From positions 1 through 64,000 of the forward strand of contig MPOS01000025.1 in assembly GCA_001896555.1 (NCBI GenBank): a DNA stretch of 64,000 bases. The letters are read 5' to 3'. Under the pieces are notes generated by a model, which saw only the letters and a program-made list of their open reading frames with translations, was not told where the DNA came from and ran no database searches. Source of the DNA: Candidatus Phosphitivorax anaerolimi. Its GTDB lineage: Bacteria; Desulfobacterota; Desulfomonilia; UBA1062. Below, one piece after another: positions 32,614 through 41,232 of this stretch. The translations under genes were made by a program, and so were the position numbers. Every line of letters starts with the position of its first letter. The stretch's first letter is position 1.

Positions 32614-34113
32614 ATGAAAGCCATCTTCGAGCCGAGGTCCGTCGCCTTTATCGGGGCGTCCAGCGATCTCTTCAAGTGGGGGTTCAACATCCTCCACCAC
32701 ATCATCGAGCGCGGATATGCCGGAAAGATTCATCCCGTGAATCCGAACGGCGGGACCTGGTTCGGCAGAAAAGTATTTTCCGATGTCAATGAGATCCCGG
32801 CCCCTGTGGACCTGGCAATCATCGTGGTAAAGGACAGCCTGGTGCTGGAGACCGTCCGCAAGTGCACGGCCAAGGGGATCAGGGCCGGCATCGTGATCAC
32901 GGCCGGATTCTCCGAGACCGGTGCAGCAGGCGCCGCCCTTGAACGGGAGATCGTCGAGACAGCGATCAGGGGCGGGATGCGGATCGTCGGTCCCAACACC
33001 ATGGGCGTGTTCAGCGCCTACCCCTGCATCCTGCACGCCCTCATGGGGTCCATGCCGCTCACCGCGGGCAATGTGGGCCTCATCGTGCAGAGCGGCAACC
33101 TCGGCTCGTCCATATCGTACCGGTTCCTGCGGAGGAAGATCGGCATCAGCAGGCTCGTCAGCTCCGGGAACGAGGCCGATCTCACCCTGGAAGACTTCCT
33201 GGAATATCTCGAACACGATCCCCACACCCACGTCATCTGCTTGTATGTGGAGGGGCTGAGGCAGGGCGAGCGTTTCTTCAGGCTGGCCAGGCGGATTGCG
33301 AAGACAAAGCCCATCGTGCTCATCAAGGGGGGCCGCACGGAAAAAGGCGCTCAAGCCGCCCTCTCCCACACCGGCGCCATGGCGAGCAACGACGGGGTGT
33401 TTTCCGCCCTGTGCCGCCAGGCCGGCATCATCCAGGTGGATACCATGGACGAGATGATCGACGTGGCCGGCATGCTCCTGAGCCAGCCCCTGCCCGCAGG
33501 CAGCCGGGTGGGCATTCTCACCATGGGAGGGGGCTGGGGGGTGATCGCGACCGACCTCTGCATTCGAGAGGGTCTCCTTGTGGAGCCCTTGGGCGAGGCG
33601 GTGATCCGGAAGCTCGACCGGGTGCTCCCGCCCTACTGGAGCCGGGGCAATCCCATCGACCTCGTAGCGCCGGGCAACACCCGTACCGTGACCGATACCG
33701 TCCGGATCCTCCTGGAGCATGCCGCCCTGGATGCCGTCCTGGTCATGGGGCTCGGATACATGTTTCTCCGGGCGAGAAGATGGCTGATGTCGGAGGTCGT
33801 GCCCAAAGAGGCGGCTCAGGGCCCGGCCGAACACCTCATGAAGGCGGAGCTGGAGGTCTTCGGCCTCATCGCCGATCTCATCGGTGAGTTCGGGCGGCCC
33901 ATCGTGCCGGTCGTGGATATCATGGCCTTTGATATACCCGATCAGCGCGGCCCGCTCGCCTGTCTGGAGAGCAGGGGCATAACCGCCTACCCGTCTCCCG
34001 AACCGGCCGTGCGCGCGCTTGCCAGGGTCACGGCATATGCGAAGTCCTTCCGGGAGGATGCCCCTGAAAAACGCGACAGGATCCAGGCAGGGGCAGAGCT
34101 TTTGCGTCCATGA
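32614..34113 (+). CDS. ADP-forming acyl-CoA synthetase, alpha-type (CoA-binding and ligase domains only)
   Basis: A 499-residue protein with the CoA-binding Rossmann domain at the N-terminus (FEPRSVAFIGASSDLFKWGF, GFSETG) and the two succinyl-CoA-ligase-like domains after it (GLIVQSGNLGSSISYRFL, SSGNEADLTLEDFLEYLE). The phosphorylated His is in ALSHTGAMASND. In this family the alpha part forms acyl-phosphate and acyl-CoA, while an ATP-grasp beta part handles ATP or ADP. No beta domain or gene is nearby, so it must find a partner elsewhere or act differently. It overlaps the truncated radical SAM gene as ATGA. Confidence 0.85.
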   Translation: MKAIFEPRSVAFIGASSDLFKWGFNILHHIIERGYAGKIHPVNPNGGTWFGRKVFSDVNEIPAPVDLAIIVVKDSLVLETVRKCTAKGIRAGIVITAGFSETGAAGAALEREIVETAIRGGMRIVGPNTMGVFSAYPCILHALMGSMPLTAGNVGLIVQSGNLGSSISYRFLRRKIGISRLVSSGNEADLTLEDFLEYLEHDPHTHVICLYVEGLRQGERFFRLARRIAKTKPIVLIKGGRTEKGAQAALSHTGAMASNDGVFSALCRQAGIIQVDTMDEMIDVAGMLLSQPLPAGSRVGILTMGGGWGVIATDLCIREGLLVEPLGEAVIRKLDRVLPPYWSRGNPIDLVAPGNTRTVTDTVRILLEHAALDAVLVMGLGYMFLRARRWLMSEVVPKEAAQGPAEHLMKAELEVFGLIADLIGEFGRPIVPVVDIMAFDIPDQRGPLACLESRGITAYPSPEPAVRALARVTAYAKSFREDAPEKRDRIQAGAELLRP

Positions 34114-34400
34114 GCGAGCTGGGCAGCCTGCTGAGATTTTTTCTGGATACAAAGGTTCGCCGCCGCCGCATTCACCTGATGGCGAGCTTCAAGCTTACCA
34201 ACCGGTGCAATCTCGCATGCCGGGGATGCCCGAACGGTATGGAAAACCGGACAGTGCTACGGCCGTGGTTGGCGATCTTCATTTCCTCTCAGTCACCGGA
34301 GGCTACCAGGAGGCTACCAGATTGTCATGATACACGGATCGGCTTTTTGCGCCCCCAGACTCGATGCCTCCGGATCGCGTCCAACAAGTTGTTGATTTAA
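34110..34400 (+). pseudogene. truncated radical SAM gene (N-terminal remnant)
   Basis: This frame starts with an ATGA overlap on the synthetase gene and opens exactly like a SPASM-type radical SAM protein: basic residues, HLMASFKLTNRCNLACRGCP with all three cluster cysteines, then NGMENRT. After about residue 48 homology-like sequence stops and the frame continues as basic, low-quality sequence for ~45 residues to a stop. No continuation of the barrel was found in the other frames before the amidohydrolase gene. The rest of the gene has therefore been deleted. A perfect 11-bp tandem duplication lies in the junk part. Confidence 0.7.
34298..34319 (+). repeat. perfect tandem duplication of 11 bp
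   Basis: GGAGGCTACCA occurs twice in a row (34298-34308 and 34309-34319) inside the broken radical SAM remnant. Eleven bases is not a multiple of three, so a slippage event here would shift the frame. It is a plausible mark of decay or of a deletion junction. Confidence 0.7.
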
Positions 34401-34440
34401 TACTCTCTTTGGAATAACTTGAAAGGATATGGGAGAACGC

Positions 34441-35274
34441 ATGCCTTCACTGCCGGAAAAGATCGTCGACTTTCATGCACATCTGTTTCCCGATGAGCTG
34501 TTCGAGGCCATCTGGAGATTTTTCCAGAGAGAGTACGGGCTGCCCGTGGTTCACCAGCTCTATGCGCGGGACTGCATCGACTATCTGAGAGCCCGGGGAG
34601 TGGAGACCATCGTGTACTCGAACTATGCCCATAGAGAAGGCGTGGCCGGCACGCTCAACGACTGGAACCTGCGCCTGCTGGACGAAACCGGGGGTATCTA
34701 CTGCTTTGCAGCGTTTCATCCCGGGGATGACGACGCCGTCCGGATGATCAGGCGGGTGTTCTCTCATCCCAGAGTGCTCGGGTGCAAGCTCCATTTCCTG
34801 GTCCAGAGGTTCTACCCGCACGACGAACGGCTCTTTCCGCTCTACGAAGAGGTGCTGGAGCAGGGCAAGAGGATTCTGCTCCACGTGGGCACCGGTCCCA
34901 TCGGCAACGAGTATGTGGGCATCGCCCACCTGAAGAAGGTTCTCGACCGCTATCCCGGCCTCAAGTTGAACATCGCCCACATGGGTGCCTTCGAGTTCCG
35001 GGATTTCTTCGATCTCCTTCAGCAGTACCCGGGAATCTATCTCGACACATCCTACTGCTTTCTCCCGGACAACTTCCGTATGTTCCGGCTGGGGAACAGC
35101 GTTCTGGAGTCGTTGAAGGGCCGCCTCCTCTATGGCTCGGATTTTCCGAATCTCTTCCACCACCGCAGGGAAGAGCTCGACGCCCTCCTGGGGATGGGGC
35201 TCTCCCAGGACTTTTACAGCCGCGTTTTCAGGGAAAACGCACACGATCTCCTTTGCACCCATACCGGAACCTAG
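34441..35274 (+). CDS. amidohydrolase family metal-dependent hydrolase/decarboxylase
   Basis: A 277-residue TIM-barrel enzyme of the amidohydrolase-2 (ACMSD-like) family. The metal-binding HxH is in VDFHAHLFPDELF, further His ligands are in ILLHVGTGPIGN and NIAHMGAFEFRD, and the catalytic Asp is in LLYGSDFPNLFHH. I choose the ATG at 34441 because GGGAG precedes it by 5 nt; a start at 34429 has its ribosome site too close. Members hydrolyse lactones or decarboxylate aromatic or ring-cleavage products. The 35275-35848 stretch after it has no large gene, only the micro-ORF and hairpin listed next. Confidence 0.87.
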   Translation: MPSLPEKIVDFHAHLFPDELFEAIWRFFQREYGLPVVHQLYARDCIDYLRARGVETIVYSNYAHREGVAGTLNDWNLRLLDETGGIYCFAAFHPGDDDAVRMIRRVFSHPRVLGCKLHFLVQRFYPHDERLFPLYEEVLEQGKRILLHVGTGPIGNEYVGIAHLKKVLDRYPGLKLNIAHMGAFEFRDFFDLLQQYPGIYLDTSYCFLPDNFRMFRLGNSVLESLKGRLLYGSDFPNLFHHRREELDALLGMGLSQDFYSRVFRENAHDLLCTHTGT

Positions 35275-35468
35275 CCGCGGTTCCGCCCTGCCCGCCATTA
35301 CCTTAAAACCACGGCGCATTCCAGAGGGCCGGGCCGGTGCATCGGGCTCCTGCATCCATTCCGGTGCCTGCAGCTCCCCAAGGCGCAGAAAACCGCCCTG
35401 GTGCCGCCCGCACTCATAACCCGGAAGGCGGCGGCACGGCCGGTTTTCCTGCAGTCCAAGCGTTTTGT

Positions 35469-35561
35469 TCATGGATCTGCTTCTGAGAAATCATTCTGCA
35501 TCCTTTTGCATTGAGGATCATCAAAACAATTAGAAAAGCCAAGTAACGAAAAAGCAAACAT
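35469..35561 (-). CDS. possible 30-residue micro-ORF with strong ribosome site
   Basis: On the minus strand GAGGAGGTTAA precedes an ATG opening a 30-codon frame (MFAFSLLGFSNCFDDPQCKR and ten more residues) with a hydrophobic start. The stop overlaps another ATG (ATGA at 35469-35472), but the frame beyond runs antisense through the amidohydrolase gene and is probably a shadow. A stable hairpin (35577-35608) lies just upstream of the ribosome site, as in a leader-peptide arrangement. No family is known. Confidence 0.3.
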   Translation of the reverse strand: MFAFSLLGFSNCFDDPQCKRMQNDFSEADP

Positions 35562-35576
35562 TTAACCTCCTCTTAT

Positions 35577-35617
35577 GGATGGCGCGTCCTATGCCCTAAC
35601 CGCCATCCTATTTTTTT
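35577..35617 (+). terminator. rho-independent terminator-like hairpin
   Basis: GGATGGCG (35577-35584) pairs with CGCCATCC (35601-35608) and is followed by TATTTTTTT, then a second T-run. It lies about 300 bp after the amidohydrolase stop on the plus strand and probably ends that transcript. On the minus strand the same stem sits just before a strong ribosome site. Confidence 0.6.
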
Positions 35618-35848
35618 GCCTTTTTTCCCGGGATCGTCGTTTTCGGTCATCTACCGCCGAATCCGTTTTCATCTGCAGACCGGACGCCTCTGCCGCCCTG
35701 CCCGACACGGCACGTCTTCCATAAAGGCCTGGGCCGCATCGGAATCCTCTGATTGAAATCACCAGTTATCCGCTTACAATATAGTTCTAGTTGCAATTGC
35801 TTGCACACCTTGAGGTCAGGAATTCTGAATAAGGAGTGTTTCGTTAAG

Positions 35849-38362
35849 ATGAGGTGTTCCCCGCCTGCGCCCTCTTCAGTGAGGGACCTCCACAGAGAAA
35901 TCGACAGGCTTCGCAGAAGGCTCGCAGAGGCAGAGAAAATGGCAAGCACAGCCGGGAGCCCGGAGCCCCCGCATCTGATCCTCGAGGAGATCGTTCATCT
36001 TCTGTGCCTTCTTAAGACCGACGGCGTCATCACCTATGCCAACACCGCGTTCTGCTCATGCATGGGAAAAACCAAGCCCGAAATCCTGGGAAAATCCCTG
36101 TTCGGCCTGCTGCCCCGCAGCGACCGGAAGCGCTTCATAATGTACATGGAAACCCTGACACCGAAGAGGTCTGTCAGAGAGTTCGAGTACCGCACCCGTC
36201 CCGAGGACGGTGAGACGCGCTGGTATCAGTGGACACTCAAAGCGCTCTTTGACGAGAGCGGGAGGCCGGCAAACTATATCCTCGCCGGGAGCGACATCAC
36301 GCTGCTCAAAGGCATCGAGGAAGACCTGATCGATGCCCTGGAAAAATATGCAACCCTGTTCGAGTCCACCAACGACGCCATCATCCTCCTCGACCGCACC
36401 CGGTTCATCGACTGCAACACCGCAGCGCTCAGGATATTCCGCAGCAGCGACAAGGAAGGGTTTCTCCAGAGCAGGTTCGAAAACCTGTCGATCCCCGGCA
36501 CGCAGAGCGGCGCACGGGTGAAGGCGGAAATCGACCGGCACCTGAACCGGGCGATCGAAGCGGGCATGGAGCGTTTTCAGTGGGGATTCAGGCGCGCCGA
36601 CGGGTCGGTTTTCCCGGCCGACATCATTCTGAGCCCCTTTCCCCTGGGGAGCAGGAAGATCATCGCGGCGATCATCCGGGACATATCCGAGCTGAAGGAC
36701 ACGGAAGAGGCATTGAGAAGGGCCCACGACGATCTGGAGGAAAAGGTGAGAACCCGCACCAGAGAGCTCGTGGAGGCCAACGAGGCCCTGACCTGCGAGA
36801 TCCGGGAGCGCAGAAAGATCGAGAACGAGCTGAAGACGAGCGAGGAGCGTCACCGGAGGATCAGCGAAGAGCTCGATGTGGTGCTCAACGGCATCACCGA
36901 CATCATCATGCTCAACGACAGGGGCCGGAACATCATCTGGGCCAACAGGGCCTCCTCCGAGGTCTCCGGACTGCCCCCCGAAGAGATCCGGGGCAGAAAG
37001 TGTCACGAGGCCCTGTGGAAAAGAACCGACCCCTGCGACAAATGCCCGCTGACCCAGGCAATGAAGACGGGCAGGCACCGGGAAGGCACCATGAAGACCC
37101 CGGACGGGTCCCTCTGGGAGATCACGGGCTATCCGGTCAGAGACAAGCGCGGATCGATCAGGGGGTCCATCGGGATCGTCCGGAACATCACGGACAGAAA
37201 AATGATCGAAGAAGAGAACCAGAAGCGCTACAAGCTCGATTCACTGGGTACGCTGGCAGGTGGTATCGCACACGATTTCAACAACATCCTGACCGTTATC
37301 ATGGGGAATATCTCGTTCGCCAAGATGCTGATCAGCAGCGAGGACAGGCTGTGGGGAAGGCTCGACGATATCGAGAAGGCATCGATGCGGGCGCGCGAGC
37401 TCACCTCACAGCTCATGACCTTTTCCCGGGGCGGAAGTCCCCGGAAAAAACCGGTCGCAGCCGATCAGCTCTTGCGTGACACGATTCACTTCTCACTCCA
37501 GGATTCGGATATCACGGCCAGGTTCCACACAGACGGCGCCCTCTGGCGGGTGAATGCGGACGAAGCCCAGCTTGGGCAGGTGATCGGGCACATCGTCCAG
37601 AACGCACAGGAAGCCATGCCCCAGGGAGGCACCGTAAACGTGACCACGGAGAACTGGATCGCAGAAGAGGGAAGCACCCTGCCGCTCTCCGGAGGAAGGT
37701 ATGTGAAGATATCCATCTCCGACACCGGCTGCGGCATTGAGGAGAACATCCTCGGCAGCATCTTCGATCCTTTCTTCACCACCAAAAAGAAACGCAACGG
37801 GCTCGGGCTTGCCACCTCATACTCCATCGTGAGGAAACACGGGGGGCATCTCACCGCTGCTTCCACCCCGGGACAGGGGACCACCGTCACCCTGTTCCTG
37901 CCCGCGGCTGCCGACACGGGCCGAGCAGACGCCACCGAGACACAGGAGACCTATACCGGGAGAGGGCGCATCCTGTTCATGGACGACGAGGCCTTTATCC
38001 GGGACCTCGCCATGAGCATCCTCTCTCACCTCGGCTATGAGCTCACATTCGCGCGTGAGGGAAACGAGGCCATCGAAGCGTATAGAAATGCCCTTCGGGA
38101 GGGCGCGGGCTTCGACGCGGTCATCCTCGATCTGACCGTGGTGGAGGGCATGGGAGGCAAGGAATGCATCCGGGAGCTGAAAAAGATCGATCCTCACGTG
38201 CGGGCCATCGTGTCGAGCGGCTACTCGAACGACCCGATCATGGCCGACCCGATGAAGTACGGCTTTTCGGCGCTCATCGCAAAACCGTACAACATACAGG
38301 CGCTCAGCATGGTGCTGAAAAAAACCATCGAGGAGAAGGGGAATCGCTGTGAAACCTCCTGA
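35849..38362 (+). CDS. PAS-domain hybrid sensor histidine kinase with receiver
   Basis: An ~837-residue cytosolic kinase. A coiled start (DLHREIDRLRRRLAEAEKM) leads into three PAS domains. A long coiled coil (EEKVRTRTRELVEANEALTC) separates the second from the third, and the third contains a TDPCDKCPLT cysteine pair. The HisKA box is TLAGGIAHDFNNILTVIMGN, HATPase motifs are SDTGCGIEENILGSIFDPFF and NGLGLATSYSIV, and the C-terminal receiver has FMDDEAF with acceptor Asp in AVILDLTVVEG. I use the ATG at 35849; the frame is open to 35753 but no better start is visible. There are no membrane segments. Its end overlaps the ADP-ribosylglycohydrolase start by 14 bp, an unusual coupling. Confidence 0.9.
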   Translation: MRCSPPAPSSVRDLHREIDRLRRRLAEAEKMASTAGSPEPPHLILEEIVHLLCLLKTDGVITYANTAFCSCMGKTKPEILGKSLFGLLPRSDRKRFIMYMETLTPKRSVREFEYRTRPEDGETRWYQWTLKALFDESGRPANYILAGSDITLLKGIEEDLIDALEKYATLFESTNDAIILLDRTRFIDCNTAALRIFRSSDKEGFLQSRFENLSIPGTQSGARVKAEIDRHLNRAIEAGMERFQWGFRRADGSVFPADIILSPFPLGSRKIIAAIIRDISELKDTEEALRRAHDDLEEKVRTRTRELVEANEALTCEIRERRKIENELKTSEERHRRISEELDVVLNGITDIIMLNDRGRNIIWANRASSEVSGLPPEEIRGRKCHEALWKRTDPCDKCPLTQAMKTGRHREGTMKTPDGSLWEITGYPVRDKRGSIRGSIGIVRNITDRKMIEEENQKRYKLDSLGTLAGGIAHDFNNILTVIMGNISFAKMLISSEDRLWGRLDDIEKASMRARELTSQLMTFSRGGSPRKKPVAADQLLRDTIHFSLQDSDITARFHTDGALWRVNADEAQLGQVIGHIVQNAQEAMPQGGTVNVTTENWIAEEGSTLPLSGGRYVKISISDTGCGIEENILGSIFDPFFTTKKKRNGLGLATSYSIVRKHGGHLTAASTPGQGTTVTLFLPAAADTGRADATETQETYTGRGRILFMDDEAFIRDLAMSILSHLGYELTFAREGNEAIEAYRNALREGAGFDAVILDLTVVEGMGGKECIRELKKIDPHVRAIVSSGYSNDPIMADPMKYGFSALIAKPYNIQALSMVLKKTIEEKGNRCETS

Positions 38363-39371
38363 CAGCGGACAGTTTATCGGATCGCTCATCGGCCAGTGCC
38401 TGGGCGATGCCATGGGCTTCCCGGTGGAGGGGCAGAGCTATCAGGTCTGCCGCGACTATGTCCGGGAGCTGATCGTTGAGGGACCGGGGCTCAAGGCGAG
38501 GCCCGGGTTCGTGCTCGGACAGTATTCCGACGACTCGCAGCTCGCCAGGGAGCTTATCCTGAGCTATGTCGCCCGCAAGCGGTTCGACCCGGTGGACTAT
38601 GCGGCCCGCATCGCCGACCTCTTTTCCCGGGGCAGGGTCGTAGGGGGAGGTCTATCGACCTGGGAGGCTGCGAGACGCCTGGCCCGGGGAGTTCCCTGGG
38701 ACCAGGCGGGCACGCCGAGTCCGTCTGCAGGAAACGGAAGCGCCATGCGCGCAGGCCCCATCGGCCTGATGTTTTTCGACGACTTCAAATCCCTGGTCAA
38801 TGCGGCCCAGGATCAGGGCATCATCACCCACAAGGACATCCGGTGCTCCGCCGGGGCGGTCGCGATCGCCGGTGCCGTGGGGCTGGCCCTGGAGCAGAAA
38901 GAGATCGACACCGTGAACTTCCTCACCGAGATCGCCAAGCTCTCGGCCATGATAGATCCGGCGGCGGAAACCGTCTTCACCGAGCTCATCGACTGGGTGG
39001 ATCTCGATCCGGGAGAGGCGCTCAAGTCCATTGTCCTGGCGGGATACGCCATGGGATCGGTCGACAACTGGCAGGGACTGACCCCCTTCGTGACCGGCAG
39101 CGTGCTCTGGAGCCTGTATTCCTTTCTCCATACGCCCCACAGCTTTCTTGATACCATGGCCACGGCCATAGGGGTGGGAGGCGATGTGGACACCACCGCG
39201 GCCATGGCAGGCGCTGTCAGCGGGGCATATCTCGGAATCGAAAACCTCCCCCAGAACCTGGCGGAGTACCTCACCGACCAGGGAGAATGGGGATACGAGG
39301 ATCTGATCCAGCTTGCGGTCACGCTCTACGAGATCAAGGTGCAGCTCGGCATATCAGAGCCCTATCCGTAA
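38349..39371 (+). CDS. ADP-ribosylglycohydrolase family protein (DraG-like)
   Basis: A 340-residue hydrolase that removes ADP-ribose from modified proteins or small molecules. The family motifs are SLIGQCLGDAMGFPVEG at the N-terminus, YSDDSQLARELI (first di-metal Asp pair), GNGSAMRAGPIGL, and VGGDVDTTAAMAGAVSGAY carrying the second metal-binding Asp cluster. All metal ligands appear intact. It starts at GTG 38349 inside the end of the kinase gene (AAGGGG upstream), so translation is coupled to a hybrid kinase. No DraT-like transferase or nitrogenase gene is in the window, so its substrate is open. Confidence 0.9.
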   Translation: MKPPDSGQFIGSLIGQCLGDAMGFPVEGQSYQVCRDYVRELIVEGPGLKARPGFVLGQYSDDSQLARELILSYVARKRFDPVDYAARIADLFSRGRVVGGGLSTWEAARRLARGVPWDQAGTPSPSAGNGSAMRAGPIGLMFFDDFKSLVNAAQDQGIITHKDIRCSAGAVAIAGAVGLALEQKEIDTVNFLTEIAKLSAMIDPAAETVFTELIDWVDLDPGEALKSIVLAGYAMGSVDNWQGLTPFVTGSVLWSLYSFLHTPHSFLDTMATAIGVGGDVDTTAAMAGAVSGAYLGIENLPQNLAEYLTDQGEWGYEDLIQLAVTLYEIKVQLGISEPYP

Positions 39372-39420
39372 GAGGGCGCGGTACGCTCCGGCGGGCGGGG
39401 GTGTTGTGGCGGCACTAACC

Positions 39421-40284
39421 TCATGATGTCCGGCCCGTTTCCGCGGGATGCCGCCGCCGGTGGATAAAGCCGGCGATGAATCCGCCGAAACCAATCACCG
39501 CTGCCGCGGATATCACCATCCACCCCACCACGGGGATGAGCCCGGTGGCCCACAGCACGATGCTTCCCACCAGCGTCTCGATCACCATGGGCGATCCGGA
39601 TTTCTTGATCGCGACGATAATCCTTTCCCCGATGATCCGCGCCACAGCCACAGACCCGAGAAAGAACGCGATGAACACAACCAGGATCTCGAGCGGGATG
39701 AGGATGATGCCCACCAGCGAGATGACGAGCACCAGTGCTACGGGAAAGATCAGAAGGGTGCCGATGACCCCCCACAGGAGCGATATGCCGGTGCGATACC
39801 TGATGGTGGAGGATATGAGGTCAACCTTCTCCGGCAGGAGCGCCACCACGATCAGGGCCAGTGCCAGAAATCCCAGAAAGGGAAACATGCCCGGCATGAA
39901 GGGCGTTCCCTTGTCCTCTTTCCAACTGGAAGGCGGTGGACGTTCGAAAAAGGAGGTGATCCGTGTGGTGTCATAGGTATTGATGTCACCCGACACGATC
40001 GCGCCCTCCTGCTTCACGACCATGCCTCCGATGGTGGTGACATCTCCGTTCACCACGGCTTCAGGCCCGAGAAAAACCGAGCCTCCGACCGAGATCACGC
40101 CGTTTCTGACCGTCCCGTACACCCGGACGTCACCGCCGATCGAGACCGCGGTCCCCACCTCTTCTCCAATCTCCACAAGGACATCGTCTCCGATGTGGAT
40201 CCTGTTTCTCTCCTGTGCATACCCGTCCGCACAGATGAGCAGAAAAAGCATTCCGATCGCGGCAAGTCTGAGTGTTTTTTTCAC
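39421..40284 (-). CDS. secreted/membrane protein with bactofilin-like N-terminal strands
   Basis: A ~287-residue protein with a signal peptide (VKKTLRLAAIGMLFLLICAD..., cleavage near AYAQ-like GYAQ) starting at GTG 40284, which has GGGGGAAGG just upstream. Residues ~30-100 form a short beta-helix-like array: VSIGGDVRVYGTVRNGVISV, then GGSVFLGPEAVVNGDVTTIG. A Pro-rich linker follows, then about four membrane helices in the C-terminal half (FLGFLALALIVVALLP, GVIGTLLIFPVALVLVISLV and others). This polymer-domain-plus-membrane layout occurs in uncharacterised envelope proteins. It is convergent with the DraG-like gene. Function unknown. Confidence 0.75.
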   Translation of the reverse strand: MKKTLRLAAIGMLFLLICADGYAQERNRIHIGDDVLVEIGEEVGTAVSIGGDVRVYGTVRNGVISVGGSVFLGPEAVVNGDVTTIGGMVVKQEGAIVSGDINTYDTTRITSFFERPPPSSWKEDKGTPFMPGMFPFLGFLALALIVVALLPEKVDLISSTIRYRTGISLLWGVIGTLLIFPVALVLVISLVGIILIPLEILVVFIAFFLGSVAVARIIGERIIVAIKKSGSPMVIETLVGSIVLWATGLIPVVGWMVISAAAVIGFGGFIAGFIHRRRHPAETGRTS

Positions 40285-40377
40285 CCTTCCCCCGGTCAGC
40301 CAGAAAGATGGCTTACTCGCCAATCTACCACACCTTTAAGCCTTTTTCATAGTGCATCCCGGAGCCGGTCTTTGGCC

Positions 40378-41232
40378 TCACGCGATGAACCGCCTGCCTC
40401 CCAGAGCGGAAGACACCGCAGCCACGAGGAGATACACCACACCGGCGAATATGATGATGGTCGCTCCGGCAGGCAACCCCGGGGCATAGCTCAGGGCGAG
40501 ACCGCCTGAGGTGAACAGGATGGAAAAGACTACGGACAGGCCCATCATCTGCCAGAGTCTCCGGGAGAAATAGCTCGCCGTCGCTGCAGGGAGCGTCAGG
40601 AGTGCAATGACCATGATGATGCCCACCACGCCCACCAGGAGCACGATCGTAAGTGCGATCAGGCACAGGAGCAGCAGATAGTACGCCTGTACCCTCAGGC
40701 CTCTTAAGAGAGCGAATTCCTCATCGAAGCACACGGCGAGAAATTGCCGGTAAAACACCAGGCCCGTGACGAGAATCAGGAGATTGAGGCCTGCCGTCAG
40801 CCAGAGGTCTTCCCGGGATACCATGAGAATGTTGCCGAAAAGGTAGCTCATGAGATTCTCATTATAGCCCGGGGTCTTGAAGATAAACAGAATGCCCACC
40901 GCCATTCCGATCGCCCAGACCGCACCGATGACTGTATCTTCACGCTCCCGCGCGCGAAGGCTCACCAGGCCGATGATCAGGGCCGAGATCAGGGCCGCGG
41001 TGATTGCCCCCAGGAGCGGATGAAGCCATGAGAGTCCGTACACCACTTCGCCGTACCGCGCTGCCCCCATGCCGCCCAGCACGCTGTGGGCGATTGCACC
41101 CGCGATATAGCTGATTCTGCGGGCCACCACATAGCTGCCCATGATCCCACACGCGATACTTACGAGAAACCCTGCCAGGAGTGCGTACCGCAAAAAGGAA
41201 AAGCGCGCCAGGTCGCTTATGAACTCAGTCAT
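40378..41232 (-). CDS. znuB: zinc/metal ABC transporter permease (ZnuB-like)
   Basis: A 284-residue ABC-3 family permease starting MTEFISDLARFSFLRYALLA at 41232, with an ATGA overlap on the ATPase gene. It has about eight membrane helices. Family motifs include SYVVARRISYIAGAIAHSVL, the GAVWAIGMAVGILFI helix, and VVGIIMVIALLTLPAATASY, the conserved helix with Pro and Thr lining the metal path. It is the last gene of the regulator, binding protein, ATPase, permease operon. Zinc is the most likely substrate because the binding protein has a His-rich loop; manganese cannot be excluded. Confidence 0.9.
   Translation of the reverse strand: MTEFISDLARFSFLRYALLAGFLVSIACGIMGSYVVARRISYIAGAIAHSVLGGMGAARYGEVVYGLSWLHPLLGAITAALISALIIGLVSLRAREREDTVIGAVWAIGMAVGILFIFKTPGYNENLMSYLFGNILMVSREDLWLTAGLNLLILVTGLVFYRQFLAVCFDEEFALLRGLRVQAYYLLLLCLIALTIVLLVGVVGIIMVIALLTLPAATASYFSRRLWQMMGLSVVFSILFTSGGLALSYAPGLPAGATIIIFAGVVYLLVAAVSSALGGRRFIA

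Noticed and set aside
32605-34152. 515-codon open frame on the minus strand opposite the acyl-CoA synthetase gene
   Set aside because: It is fully antisense to a gene with clear family motifs; its composition is His/Gly/Arg-rich as expected for a GC-skewed shadow, and it has no ribosome site.
34447-35472. 341-codon minus-strand frame opposite the amidohydrolase gene, ATGA-linked to the 30-codon micro-ORF
   Set aside because: Most of it is antisense to an enzyme with all metal ligands intact; only the micro-ORF part lies in free DNA.
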